From Chitinophagales bacterium (GTDB taxonomy: Bacteria; Bacteroidota; Bacteroidia; Chitinophagales; Chitinophagaceae): a DNA stretch of 34,406 nucleotides. The position numbers and the translations under genes are program-made. The notes beneath the pieces were generated by a model. That model worked only from the letters and a program-made list of their open reading frames with translations. It ran no database searches and was not told the DNA's origin. The stretch covers positions 1 to 34,406 of the forward strand of contig JAATGQ010000099.1 in the NCBI GenBank assembly GCA_015654595.1, written 5' to 3'. This document shows, piece after piece, positions 22,701 to 30,495 of this stretch (position 1 is the stretch's first letter; each line of letters begins with the position of its first letter).

Positions 22701-22768
22701 ACTGTAGAAAAATATCCACACGCTTTTGCCGTTAGAGGTTAAATCCTTAAGCCGCAAGCACTATCCTT

Positions 22769-24658
22769 ATGTCGCCAACCTTTAGCCTACGAAAGCCCGT
22801 CCTGTTCTGTTTGAGCCTGGCGCTCTTGACATGTAACGGCCCCTCTGTTTTTGCCCAGATCAATGCTTATGCCAAGGTCGCCGGAATATCCGGAACTATT
22901 TTTTCAGTGGGCAATGTCAATCAAACGTATCACAACTTTACTGTAGGCGAACAGATCATTATCATGCAGATGCAGGATACGGTCATCGGCGCCAATACCG
23001 TGAATAACTCCAGCTTCGGAACGATCAGCAACATTGCGAGTGCGGGTCGGTTCGAGGCTTTGACGATTTCTTCGGTAAGTATCAGCGGTACGTCGGGTAC
23101 TATAATGACGACTACGGCGCCGGCTTATACCTATGATGTTTCGGGCAGCGTACAGATCATCAGTTTTCAGACATTGGGCGCCAATGTTACGCTGAGCTCT
23201 ACTACTACTGCGCTGCCATGGGATGGCAGCGTGGGTGGAGTCGTTGCTTTTCAGGCCGGGGGAACGCTGACGCTGGCAGCTTCTGTCAACGCAGACGTGA
23301 AAGGTTTTCGCGGCGGCGCCACTTCTTCGAACTATGAATCGGGCTGCGAGCCAACGGTATACACCAGTACCTATAGCGTTTATGCGCAAAAAGGGGAGGG
23401 CGCGCACTATTCCAGCTCACTCAACTATTCTACCTATACGGGCCGCGGTCTTTTTGTAAACGGCGGCGGCGGCGGAAGTGATGATAACGGCGGCGGTGGT
23501 GGTGGCGGTAATTATACAGCAGGCGGTCTTGGCGGACATGGGTGGAGCTGTACAACTGAGACTACCGCTTCGGGGGGGCTCGGTGGTCTCGGGCTGATGT
23601 CTTATATCGGTGGCAACCGCGCCTTTATGGGCGGCGGCGGAGGTGGCGGTCAGCAAAACAACGGCTATGGTACGGCTGGCGCGGCAGGCGGCGGTATCGT
23701 TATCATAAAGGTCAATGAGCTGAAAACGTCCTGTGATGGATCGTCGTATTCGATCACTGCCAACGGTGGTTCCAACGGGCTTAACGGAGGGAACGACGGC
23801 GCTGGCGGCGGCGGGGCAGGCGGCAGTATCCTCTTGGATGTAAATACCTATAGCGTCTCCAACAGCTGCCCGCTGACGATTTCCGCCAATGGCGGCGTGG
23901 GCGGTTCTGTCAACGATCCGGGAGAACACGGCGCGGGCGGTGGCGGCGGCCAGGGGGCCATCATCTTCCTTTCCGCGCTTCCCACCGACAATATTACCGT
24001 CACAACGACCCCAGGCGCCGGGGGGAAAAACAGTACGTCCAGCGGAACGACCACGACAGGTGATGGCGCAGGCTCCAGCAATTCTGGGGTAGTGACGGGA
24101 ACGCCGATCATACTGCCCGTTACATTCAGCAGCTTTACAGCGGTAAAGAGCGGCAGCGATGCGCTGTTGACCTGGAAGACATCAAAAACCTATCAGTCGG
24201 TAACGTTTACGATTGAACGCTCGGCAGACGGTCTCAGCTACACCGCCATCGGCGACGTCAACGCACTGATCGACGCCAGCGGATCCGAAACCTATACTTT
24301 TACCGATGCGGCCGTGCTGCCCGGTAAGAACTTTTACCGGATCGTCGAGACGGATCTCGCCGGCAAACAATATTATTCGAATGTGGCAATGGTCGATTGG
24401 TCGTCCAACACAGCTGTCTTCCACCTGTATCCCAATCCATCCAGCGGCTCGTTTACCCTGCAGCTGGTTTCGGCAGGGGCCGGACCTGCTGTTGTCTGCA
24501 TCCAGGATATTGCCGGGGCCGCCGTCTATCAGGCGACCATTGTACTCGCAGACAGCAAAGTGCTTGTCGCGCCTTCACAGCATCTGACACCAGGCGTTTA
24601 TATGGTCCGTGTATCGACTGCCACAGGAACCCAAACGGGCAAACTACTCATCCGCTAA
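22769..24658 (+). CDS. Glycine-rich T9SS-secreted surface protein
   Basis: A 629-residue predicted surface protein. The signal peptide ends near NGPSVFAQ (residue 30). Residues about 31-225 are a Ser/Thr-rich beta region (NFTVGEQIIIMQMQD, GGVVAFQAGGTLTL). Residues about 228-400 are extremely glycine-rich, with runs of five to eight Gly interrupted by GGAGGSILLDV and GGGIVIIKVNE-type strands, which suggests a stack of beta-helical or collagen/silk-like turns. A fibronectin-type segment follows (about 449-540, LPVTFSSFTAVKSGSDALLTW), then a T9SS type A sorting domain (about 550-629, LYPNPSSGSFTLQL, GVYMVRVST, GKLLIR). Function is unknown; adhesion, matrix or motility roles are conceivable. A strong hairpin follows the stop codon. 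Confidence 0.88.
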   Translation: MSPTFSLRKPVLFCLSLALLTCNGPSVFAQINAYAKVAGISGTIFSVGNVNQTYHNFTVGEQIIIMQMQDTVIGANTVNNSSFGTISNIASAGRFEALTISSVSISGTSGTIMTTTAPAYTYDVSGSVQIISFQTLGANVTLSSTTTALPWDGSVGGVVAFQAGGTLTLAASVNADVKGFRGGATSSNYESGCEPTVYTSTYSVYAQKGEGAHYSSSLNYSTYTGRGLFVNGGGGGSDDNGGGGGGGNYTAGGLGGHGWSCTTETTASGGLGGLGLMSYIGGNRAFMGGGGGGGQQNNGYGTAGAAGGGIVIIKVNELKTSCDGSSYSITANGGSNGLNGGNDGAGGGGAGGSILLDVNTYSVSNSCPLTISANGGVGGSVNDPGEHGAGGGGGQGAIIFLSALPTDNITVTTTPGAGGKNSTSSGTTTTGDGAGSSNSGVVTGTPIILPVTFSSFTAVKSGSDALLTWKTSKTYQSVTFTIERSADGLSYTAIGDVNALIDASGSETYTFTDAAVLPGKNFYRIVETDLAGKQYYSNVAMVDWSSNTAVFHLYPNPSSGSFTLQLVSAGAGPAVVCIQDIAGAAVYQATIVLADSKVLVAPSQHLTPGVYMVRVSTATGTQTGKLLIR

Positions 24659-24673
24659 ACGCCATCATATTTC

Positions 24674-24714
24674 GGAGGCTGGCCAATAAAAATTTTTGTT
24701 ATCGGCCAGCCTCC
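24674..24714 (+). terminator. 11-bp hairpin after the glycine-rich protein gene
   Basis: GGAGGCTGGCC pairs perfectly with GGCCAGCCTCC around an A/T-rich loop that itself contains AAAAATTTTT. It begins 15 nt after the stop codon. The T-run after the stem is weak, since the promoter for the next operon follows immediately. Confidence 0.7.
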
Positions 24715-24723
24715 CTACCTTTG
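24695..24723 (+). promoter_or_regulatory. Promoter of the first metal-handling module
   Basis: TTTG at 24695-24698 and an exact TACCTTTG (-7 consensus TAnnTTTG) at 24716-24723, spaced 17 bp, match the Bacteroidota sigma-ABfr promoter. The -33 element lies in the loop and the spacer is the right arm of the preceding terminator hairpin. Transcription would start near 24730, giving a leader of only about 13 nt. Confidence 0.65.
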
Positions 24724-24740
24724 CGGTCAAGCGTGACCGC
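24723..24740. promoter_or_regulatory. Inverted repeat over the transcription start (operator or leader hairpin)
   Basis: GCGGTCA-AGCG-TGACCGC is a perfect 7-bp inverted repeat directly after the -7 box and ending 2 nt before the ATG at 24743. It is well placed as a repressor operator. If the start site lies upstream of it, it could also form a hairpin masking the start codon. Confidence 0.55.
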
Positions 24741-24742
24741 TG

Positions 24743-25135
24743 ATGCTCAAGTATCCTGTTACCATATTATTGTTACTGCTCCTGGGAGTTCAGACATTCA
24801 GCAAATGGTGCCTGATCGCGGAATTTCAGATCAACAGGGACTTTATTGCCAAAAATCTTTGTGTCAATCGCGCCCGCCCGGCTTGTTGCTGTCATGGCAA
24901 ATGCTATCTCAACAAAAAGATGGCCGCAGACGAATCTGGTCAACAATCGCCGGAAAAGAGCGGCAGCCGCGAAGAATCGGTCTTTCAATTACACGCATTC
25001 GATTACTCGCTGCCCAAACGCGTAGTCGTCGATCTTTCTATCTTACATCATACGCCTTACCGGGATGATCTTTCCCAGGACCCTGTTTTCGCGTTGGACC
25101 AGCCTCCCCAGGCCTGGGATTCTTTTCATCTTTAG
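24743..25135 (+). CDS. Small Cys-rich membrane-anchored protein (metal module 1)
   Basis: A 130-residue protein with one N-terminal hydrophobic helix (VTILLLLLLGVQTF) that may be a signal anchor. After it comes a conserved segment AEFQINRDFIAKNLCVNRARP, then CCCHGKCYLNKKM, a cluster of five Cys plus one His. The rest is polar and not recognised. It is paralogous to the next gene, which has the matching VDFYINQDTIAQTLCINRYRP and CCGKCQLTKRL. I recall similar small proteins next to TonB receptor and PepSY genes in Bacteroidota, but no characterised function. Periplasmic metal (perhaps copper) binding is inferred from the C-x(2)-GKC arrangement and context. Confidence 0.75.
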   Translation: MLKYPVTILLLLLLGVQTFSKWCLIAEFQINRDFIAKNLCVNRARPACCCHGKCYLNKKMAADESGQQSPEKSGSREESVFQLHAFDYSLPKRVVVDLSILHHTPYRDDLSQDPVFALDQPPQAWDSFHL

Positions 25136-25165
25136 CAAACAAGGTTGTTCACTTAAGCCGGCTTT

Positions 25166-25564
25166 ATGCACCGGATAGTCGTCTTTACAAGACGCATGAC
25201 GGTCGTTCTGCTGCTGTTTGCATCGGTCTTGCAAACCTTTAGCAGCACGGTTGTTATCGTCGACTTTTATATCAATCAGGACACCATTGCCCAGACCTTG
25301 TGTATCAACCGGTATCGGCCAGAGCTGTTGTGCTGTGGCAAATGCCAGCTGACAAAGAGGCTGCGGCAGGACAATAAGGAGAGCCACGATTCGGAAAAGA
25401 GATCCGAATCGCGGGTTAGCAATGTATTGTCTTCGCGTTCCTTTTATCTGACCTCCTTTATTTTATTCCGCCGCGAAGTACGGCAGGAATACGCGTTGTT
25501 GCGTGTCGACAAGACGGTCGACCAGCCCTCTCGACATTTCCATCCCCCTGGCTGGCGCTGTTAG
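25166..25564 (+). CDS. Small Cys-rich membrane-anchored protein, paralogue
   Basis: A 132-residue protein with a hydrophobic helix at about 11-27 (MTVVLLLFASVLQTF) and the shared motif LCINRYRPELLCCGKCQLTKRL. The start may be 25166 or the ATG at 25196, just before the helix. The C-terminal half (SFYLTSFILFRREV and a His/Pro end RHFHPPGWRC) differs from its neighbour. It is 30 bp after the previous gene and 45 bp before the TonB receptor start, so the three form one operon. Function unknown, metal binding inferred. Confidence 0.72.
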   Translation: MHRIVVFTRRMTVVLLLFASVLQTFSSTVVIVDFYINQDTIAQTLCINRYRPELLCCGKCQLTKRLRQDNKESHDSEKRSESRVSNVLSSRSFYLTSFILFRREVRQEYALLRVDKTVDQPSRHFHPPGWRC

Positions 25565-25608
25565 TCCCTGCTTTGTCGATTTTTTCTTTCCCACATCAAT
25601 CAACTTCA

Positions 25609-27693
25609 ATGAAGACGTTACAACGCTGCACCTTCATAATACTACTGCTTTGCTTTTATTTTAGCCCTTATGCGCAACAGTCCAGGCCAGACACCACGCG
25701 TGTCGACGAATTGGGCCAGACCATCGTCACGGCCAGCCGTACCGCACAGAAAAGAACGGAAGCCCCCGTTGCGATCAGTATCCTCTCTCCCACAGTGATC
25801 CATGACACCAAGGCCAATCAGCTCGACCAGCTGCTCAATAAGGTAAGCGGCGTGTTTATGGTCGACCTGGGGAACGAACAGCATGAAATGAGTATCCGCC
25901 AGCCGATGAGCACGGCCAGCGTCTTCCTCTATCTGGAAGATGGTCTTCCCATCCGCACAACCGGTATCTATAACCACAATGCCTTGCTGGAAATGAATGG
26001 GGCGGCAACACAACAGATCGAGGTGATCCGTGGACCCGCTTCTTCTCTATATGGCGCGGAGGCGATCGGCGGCGCCGTCAATTTTATCACGCTGACACCC
26101 CCCGCCGCGCCAAAAGGAATGCTGAGTGTACAGGGCAATAACAATGGCTATCGGCGGGTGGATGCGCAAATAGGTTCGACCATCGGCAAATGGGGATTGT
26201 CGGCCAGCGGCTATTATGCTAACCGGACCGATGGCCCCATACAATACAGCGACTTCCACAAGACCGCCTTTACCTTGAGGGCAGACTACAAGGCCAGCGA
26301 AAAACTGACCTGGAGCACCAGCGCCACCTATGTAAATTACTATAGCGATATGTACGGCGCGCTGGACAGCGCTCATTTTGCGCAAAAGAATTACAACACG
26401 CCTTATTCCTTTACTTATCGCAGGACAGATGCGTTGCGTATCCGCAGCGGTCTGGACTTCCGCTGGAATGACCAGTCATCGACACAGGTGACGCTGGCTT
26501 ACCGGAATAACAGCATCGGGCAGAACCCCTCTTACTACATTGCCAACAGCCTGACAGACCCTTCATCGGCCAACGGACAGATCAACAACAGCTCTTTTCA
26601 CAGCTATCTGCTGGTCGCGCAGCACCAGCAGCGGTTCAACTGGCTGGGAAGCAAATTGATCGCGGGGATCAGCTCCGATATCAGCCCCAGCAGCTATATC
26701 GCGCATTATATCAAGATACAGCGGGACACAAAAGGCAACTACGGTTCATACGAAAACACGGATTCGCTGCTGAGCAATTACAAAACGGGTATCGATAACT
26801 GGGCATCCTACCTCAGCTATGAATTGAGCCCATTCCGGGGATTTAAGGCGGTGGCCGCATTGCGGTATGATTTCTTTCATTATACCTTCCGGAACTATCT
26901 TTCTCCATCGGCTTCCACCGGCGCGCCGGATACAAAGAATGACTTCAACCGCTGGACGCCAAAAGTGGGCCTGACCTACAACTACAAAAGGGTAGGCCTT
27001 TATGCGAATTACAGCCAGGGCTATGTGCCGCCGCAGGTGACGGATCTTTACAACGGGGTAAAAGTGCCTTACCTGAAGCCACAGACCTTTTTCAATTATG
27101 AAGCAGGCGGCTGGCTTTCGATCTGGAAACATAAGCTGTATGCCGACTGGAGCGTGTACTGGATGGATGGAACGAATCAGATCATCTCCGTCCGCCAGGA
27201 CGACGGGACCTATATCGACGAGAACGCCGGCAAGACAAGGCATAAAGGAGTAGAATATGGACTGACCTTCCGCCCGACAGACGAATGGACCTGGCGGGTC
27301 AGCGGCTCCAATGCCGACCACAAATTCGTCGTTCAATATGAGAATAACCACGACTACAGCGGCAACCAAATGGCAGCGGCGCCGCATTTTATCGGTAATA
27401 CGGAACTGACCTGGCGCCCGGCCTTCTTTAAAGGCTTCCGCCTGGGCGTAGAGTGGCAGCACCTGGGGAAGTACTGGATGGATGACGCAAATACAAAGCA
27501 ATACAGCGGTTTTGATATCGTCAACTTCCGGACGGGTTACCAGTGGCGTAAAGTTGAAGTATGGGTCAATGCACTGAACGCTTTTAATAAATACTATGCA
27601 GCCCTTGCCTCAAAATCGACCTACGGATACAGTTACAACCTGGGCGATCCCCGCGAAGTAACGATCGGTGTTTCTTATCACTTCTTTAATTAA
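25609..27693 (+). CDS. TonB-dependent outer-membrane receptor (metal or siderophore type)
   Basis: A 694-residue outer-membrane receptor. A signal peptide (1-23, YFSPYAQ) precedes ELGQTIVTASRTAQKRTEAPVAISI, the usual start of the plug (TonB-box area), with plug features LDQLLNKVSGV, DGLPIRTTGIYNHNALLEMNG and IEVIRGPASSLYGAEAIGGAVNF. The rest is a 22-strand barrel ending with VTIGVSYHFFN (terminal aromatic, as in outer-membrane barrels). It takes up a substrate using TonB energy; the substrate cannot be read from the sequence. Its companions, two Cys-rich proteins and a PepSY protein with a Met/His/Cys-rich insert, point to a metal or metallophore. I start at ATG 25609, as the upstream ATG at 25573 would add residues before the signal peptide. 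Confidence 0.93.
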   Translation: MKTLQRCTFIILLLCFYFSPYAQQSRPDTTRVDELGQTIVTASRTAQKRTEAPVAISILSPTVIHDTKANQLDQLLNKVSGVFMVDLGNEQHEMSIRQPMSTASVFLYLEDGLPIRTTGIYNHNALLEMNGAATQQIEVIRGPASSLYGAEAIGGAVNFITLTPPAAPKGMLSVQGNNNGYRRVDAQIGSTIGKWGLSASGYYANRTDGPIQYSDFHKTAFTLRADYKASEKLTWSTSATYVNYYSDMYGALDSAHFAQKNYNTPYSFTYRRTDALRIRSGLDFRWNDQSSTQVTLAYRNNSIGQNPSYYIANSLTDPSSANGQINNSSFHSYLLVAQHQQRFNWLGSKLIAGISSDISPSSYIAHYIKIQRDTKGNYGSYENTDSLLSNYKTGIDNWASYLSYELSPFRGFKAVAALRYDFFHYTFRNYLSPSASTGAPDTKNDFNRWTPKVGLTYNYKRVGLYANYSQGYVPPQVTDLYNGVKVPYLKPQTFFNYEAGGWLSIWKHKLYADWSVYWMDGTNQIISVRQDDGTYIDENAGKTRHKGVEYGLTFRPTDEWTWRVSGSNADHKFVVQYENNHDYSGNQMAAAPHFIGNTELTWRPAFFKGFRLGVEWQHLGKYWMDDANTKQYSGFDIVNFRTGYQWRKVEVWVNALNAFNKYYAALASKSTYGYSYNLGDPREVTIGVSYHFFN

Positions 27694-27698
27694 CGGCC

Positions 27699-29276
27699 AT
27701 GATCGCAAAAATCTATAAGTGGCATCGGAGACTGTCGATCATTATTGCGCTGCCCGTGCTGTTATGGGCTTCGACAGGGGTCATGCACCCCCTGATGACC
27801 AATATCCGTCCGGCAGTAGCAACACAAGGATGGCCCGTGACAGCCGTCGACAGCGGCCGCATAAAAGTAACCGCGGCGGAAGCACTGTCCCGTCATCATC
27901 TGGATAGTATCGCATCGATCCGGCTGGTGCATATCGATACGAACTGGTTTTACCAGGTGATGCCGGCGGCGCACGCAGGCGCAAAGGGAGTGATCCCAAT
28001 TTACTTTAGTTGTACGAACGGTAACCCGCTGCCCGCAGGCGACTGGTTGTATGCGCAGTATCTGGCGCGGCATTTTCTGGAAGGCAGGGAAGAAAAAGCG
28101 GCCTCGATGTCCATGCCAATGGACAGCGAGGCCAACCCCATGCACGACTGCTGTGGAGCGGCTGCCGACTGTGTGCTGCATCCCGCGCATGGTGCGGCGG
28201 TCCGGAATGTGTCGATGCTAAGCGACTATACCCCCGAATACAAGGCCATTAACCGGCTTTTGCCCGTCTACCAGGTTTCCTTCGAACGTCCGGACGGTAT
28301 CCGCATCTACGTTGAGACTACACATGACCGTTATTCCTTTGCGATGGACAACCGCCGGATCGTGTTTGATCGCATCTTTCAACTGTTTCATACCTGGGGC
28401 TGGCTGGATATCTTAGGAAAGGGAAAACTGGTAGTCGAAGCATTGTTTGCAATCACCGCTCTTGCGGTTGCGATCATGGGGATTATTTTATTCTTTGTCA
28501 CGCGTCCCGGGAAGTCAGGGACAACCACCCTGGTGCGGCGCCGCAGCTGGCACCGGTATACCGCGATCGTTGCATCCTTGTTTACACTGCTATGGACGGG
28601 CAGCGGCGCTTATCACGCACTGACCAAACTGCATACCGATGACCGGGACCGCTTCTTTGTCGACGACCACTTTGCAGCCAATACGCTGTCGCCGATCCAG
28701 GGCCGTTTACAACAGGCGATGGGCGGACCGGTCAGCAACTGGAGCGTGATAAAGATGAACGGGAAACTGTACTGGCAGGTCTATGGCGTCCCTGGTCATG
28801 CTGCTGCGCATAAAGACCTTATGAAGGATGGAAAAGCGTCGCTGCCCCTCGTGAAATATGTTTTGTGTGACGATTATACGGTATTGCCCGGCGGAGATTC
28901 GCTTTACGCACGAGCCATGGCTTCGCAGTTCAGCGGACTGTCTGCGGACGCGGTGACCCTCGTAAAACCGGTCACGACCTTTGGTGATGAGTACAACTTT
29001 ACCGATAAACGGCTTCCTGTTTGGGAAGTCGCTTATCGTGCGCCGGGCCGCCCGCGCTACTTTGTAGAGACATCCAGCGGAAAACTAGCTTCGATGGTCG
29101 ATGATCGCGCGATGGCGGAAGGCTGGAGTTTCTCTGTCTTCCATAAACATCACTTTATGGATTGGGGCGGTAAACCGGTACGCGATGGAAGCACGATCTT
29201 CTGGGCGCTGATGCAGGTGATCATGATAGGGATCGGACTGCTGCTGTACTTCACGCGACGTACCCGCAAAAAATAA
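27699..29276 (+). CDS. PepSY-type membrane protein with Met/His/Cys-rich insertion
   Basis: A 525-residue inner-membrane protein of the PepSY-associated TM type, often tied to reduction of ferric or cupric complexes after TonB uptake. It has a TM helix near 12-30 (RLSIIIALPVLLWASTGVMH), a periplasmic part, a TM near 245-267 (VVEALFAITALAVAIMGIILFF), another near 284-302 (HRYTAIVASLFTLLW), a second periplasmic part (with FSVFHKHHFMDW) and a C-terminal TM near 503-519. Histidines flank the helices (H9, H30, H233, H284, H303), as in heme-ligating ferric reductase-like proteins. Residues 137-164 hold an unusual insertion, MSMPM...MHDCC...DC...HPAH, with several Met, Cys and His, resembling copper sites. 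It starts 5 nt after the receptor stop codon, so co-translation is likely. Confidence 0.88.
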   Translation: MIAKIYKWHRRLSIIIALPVLLWASTGVMHPLMTNIRPAVATQGWPVTAVDSGRIKVTAAEALSRHHLDSIASIRLVHIDTNWFYQVMPAAHAGAKGVIPIYFSCTNGNPLPAGDWLYAQYLARHFLEGREEKAASMSMPMDSEANPMHDCCGAAADCVLHPAHGAAVRNVSMLSDYTPEYKAINRLLPVYQVSFERPDGIRIYVETTHDRYSFAMDNRRIVFDRIFQLFHTWGWLDILGKGKLVVEALFAITALAVAIMGIILFFVTRPGKSGTTTLVRRRSWHRYTAIVASLFTLLWTGSGAYHALTKLHTDDRDRFFVDDHFAANTLSPIQGRLQQAMGGPVSNWSVIKMNGKLYWQVYGVPGHAAAHKDLMKDGKASLPLVKYVLCDDYTVLPGGDSLYARAMASQFSGLSADAVTLVKPVTTFGDEYNFTDKRLPVWEVAYRAPGRPRYFVETSSGKLASMVDDRAMAEGWSFSVFHKHHFMDWGGKPVRDGSTIFWALMQVIMIGIGLLLYFTRRTRKK

Positions 29277-29289
29277 AAAACGCGGTTTA

Positions 29290-29319
29290 TTGGCGGAATT
29301 AGAATAAAGTTATAATTTG
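29290..29319 (+). promoter_or_regulatory. Candidate promoter of metal module 2
   Basis: TTG at 29290-29292 and TATAATTTG at 29311-29319 resemble the -33/-7 pair, with one extra base in the -7 box. A transcript would start about 29326, shortly before the TTG start codon at 29342. The spacing (18 bp) fits but the match is imperfect. Confidence 0.4.
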
Positions 29320-29341
29320 CAACGTAGTTTCAAAATGTAAT

Positions 29342-29677
29342 TTGAGCCAAAACCGCACCATACGAGCGATACTGACCGGGTTTTTACTGGCGCTGTTTGC
29401 GCTGGCGATTACGCCTAAAATTGCGCTTCATGCCTTAGTCGCGCATCACACGGACCAGCATCTTCGTGCCGACAATGGTGTGGATCAATACAATACCGCG
29501 GGCTATCATTGCGCCGTCGAGAACCTGGTGGTGGAATTACCTTTCCTGCACCAGGTTCTTGCTTTTGAAACCATTGTCCCCCGCTCCTTTGGGGCATTCT
29601 GTTCAGTTGCTTTACAACGACCCTTGTCTTCCTTTCCTCTGGTCGTTGGTCTTCGTGGTCCTCCAGCTGTCTGTTAA
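29342..29677 (+). CDS. Small His/Cys-containing membrane protein with TTG start (metal module 2)
   Basis: A 111-residue protein with one N-terminal hydrophobic helix (IRAILTGFLLALFALAI), then TPKIALHALVAHHTDQHL, GYHCAVENLVV, a hydrophobic stretch and a C-terminal LRGPPA motif. This layout (TPKxxLH...HxD..H, C, LRGPP end) matches a small family I recall next to TonB receptor genes in Bacteroidota; function not known. No ATG is available: the only in-frame ATG upstream is followed at once by a stop, so TTG at 29342 is the likely start. The His/Cys cluster suggests metal binding in the periplasm, which is inference. Confidence 0.65.
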   Translation: MSQNRTIRAILTGFLLALFALAITPKIALHALVAHHTDQHLRADNGVDQYNTAGYHCAVENLVVELPFLHQVLAFETIVPRSFGAFCSVALQRPLSSFPLVVGLRGPPAVC

Positions 29678-29744
29678 ATAGCAGACTTTCCTTTGTTTAT
29701 TTAGCCTTGCTAAGCGCAGTCTCTGTATGTACCGACATCATGTA

Positions 29745-29763
29745 TTGACATTCTGTATGTCAA
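29745..29763. promoter_or_regulatory. Inverted repeat upstream of the lipoprotein gene
   Basis: TTGACAT-TCTGT-ATGTCAA is a perfect 7-bp inverted repeat with a 5-nt centre, 43 bp before the ATG at 29806. An extra GACAT lies at 29734-29738. The layout suggests a metal-dependent repressor operator, but no consensus (Fur, Zur, CueR) is a clear match. Confidence 0.45.
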
Positions 29764-29805
29764 GCGCGTGCGTGTATTCATTCGTATAATCAAAACAAAT
29801 CTCCA

Positions 29806-30471
29806 ATGAAAAGAGTAAAATTCTCTTTTAACCGGCTTGTGGCCGGATGTGTTTCTGTGTTCCTTTTATTTCTGTCCGGGTGTAACAAGAAAGAATCTAC
29901 TGTTACGCCGGCACCCCCGAGTAATGAGTTTTTGACGACGGTGGAATTAAAGTTGGTGAATACCGCCGATGCCACCGACACGGTAACCGCGATCTGGCGT
30001 CAGCTGGACCCTACCGGCACCGCACTGCCCGATACGAGCAAGGCTATTCTTGGGTTAAAGGCAAACGCCACCTATAGTGCAAACGTAGTCTTATTGGATG
30101 AGACGCAAACCCCTGCGGTTGTCGTCAGCGATGAGATAAAGGACCGTGAGAACTATCACCTGTTCTTTTTCCAGCCAACGCCTATCTCCGCGTCAAACCT
30201 GATCATCAGCAATACTTCTACGGATATTCCTGTAGCCGACGGAACGGTTACAAGCGCGAGCGGCCCTTATCTGAACCTCGTTGTCACCAGGACCGATCAG
30301 GATACGAACAACCCGCCGCTGCAGATCGGATTGACCGACAATTTTGTAACCGGCGCCGCGAGCACCGGTTGGCTGAGAGTGGTGCTGCGGCATCAGCCAA
30401 ACGTAAAGAACGGCACATATGATCCAGGTTCTTCCGACCTCGATGTAAACTTTCAGATCAATATCCAATAA
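29806..30471 (+). CDS. Lipoprotein of the TonB-receptor-associated beta-sandwich family
   Basis: A 221-residue lipoprotein (MKRVKFSFNRLVAGCVSVFL then lipobox LSGC). The mature protein has EFLTTVELKLVNT, SKAILGLKANATYSANVVLLDETQTP, FFFQP, and the C-terminal GWLRVVLRHQPNVKNGTYDPGSSDLDVNF. This fits a family I recall under the misleading name 'type 1 periplasmic binding fold superfamily' in Bacteroidota, usually next to a TonB receptor. The H-Q-P segment and acidic residues may be ligands for a metal. It is followed at 25 bp by the barrel protein. Substrate unknown. Confidence 0.75.
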   Translation: MKRVKFSFNRLVAGCVSVFLLFLSGCNKKESTVTPAPPSNEFLTTVELKLVNTADATDTVTAIWRQLDPTGTALPDTSKAILGLKANATYSANVVLLDETQTPAVVVSDEIKDRENYHLFFFQPTPISASNLIISNTSTDIPVADGTVTSASGPYLNLVVTRTDQDTNNPPLQIGLTDNFVTGAASTGWLRVVLRHQPNVKNGTYDPGSSDLDVNFQINIQ

Positions 30472-30495
30472 CCCATAACTTCAATTGACACTAAG

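Noticed and set aside
23417..23929. Open frames antisense to the glycine-rich region
   Set aside because: Gly-codon runs (GGC/GGT) leave the opposite strand free of stops (Ala, Pro, Thr codons); the forward protein has a signal peptide and a sorting domain.
24397..25068. 223-codon plus-strand frame across the operon start
   Set aside because: It runs out of frame through the T9SS domain, the terminator hairpin, the promoter and the first Cys-rich gene.
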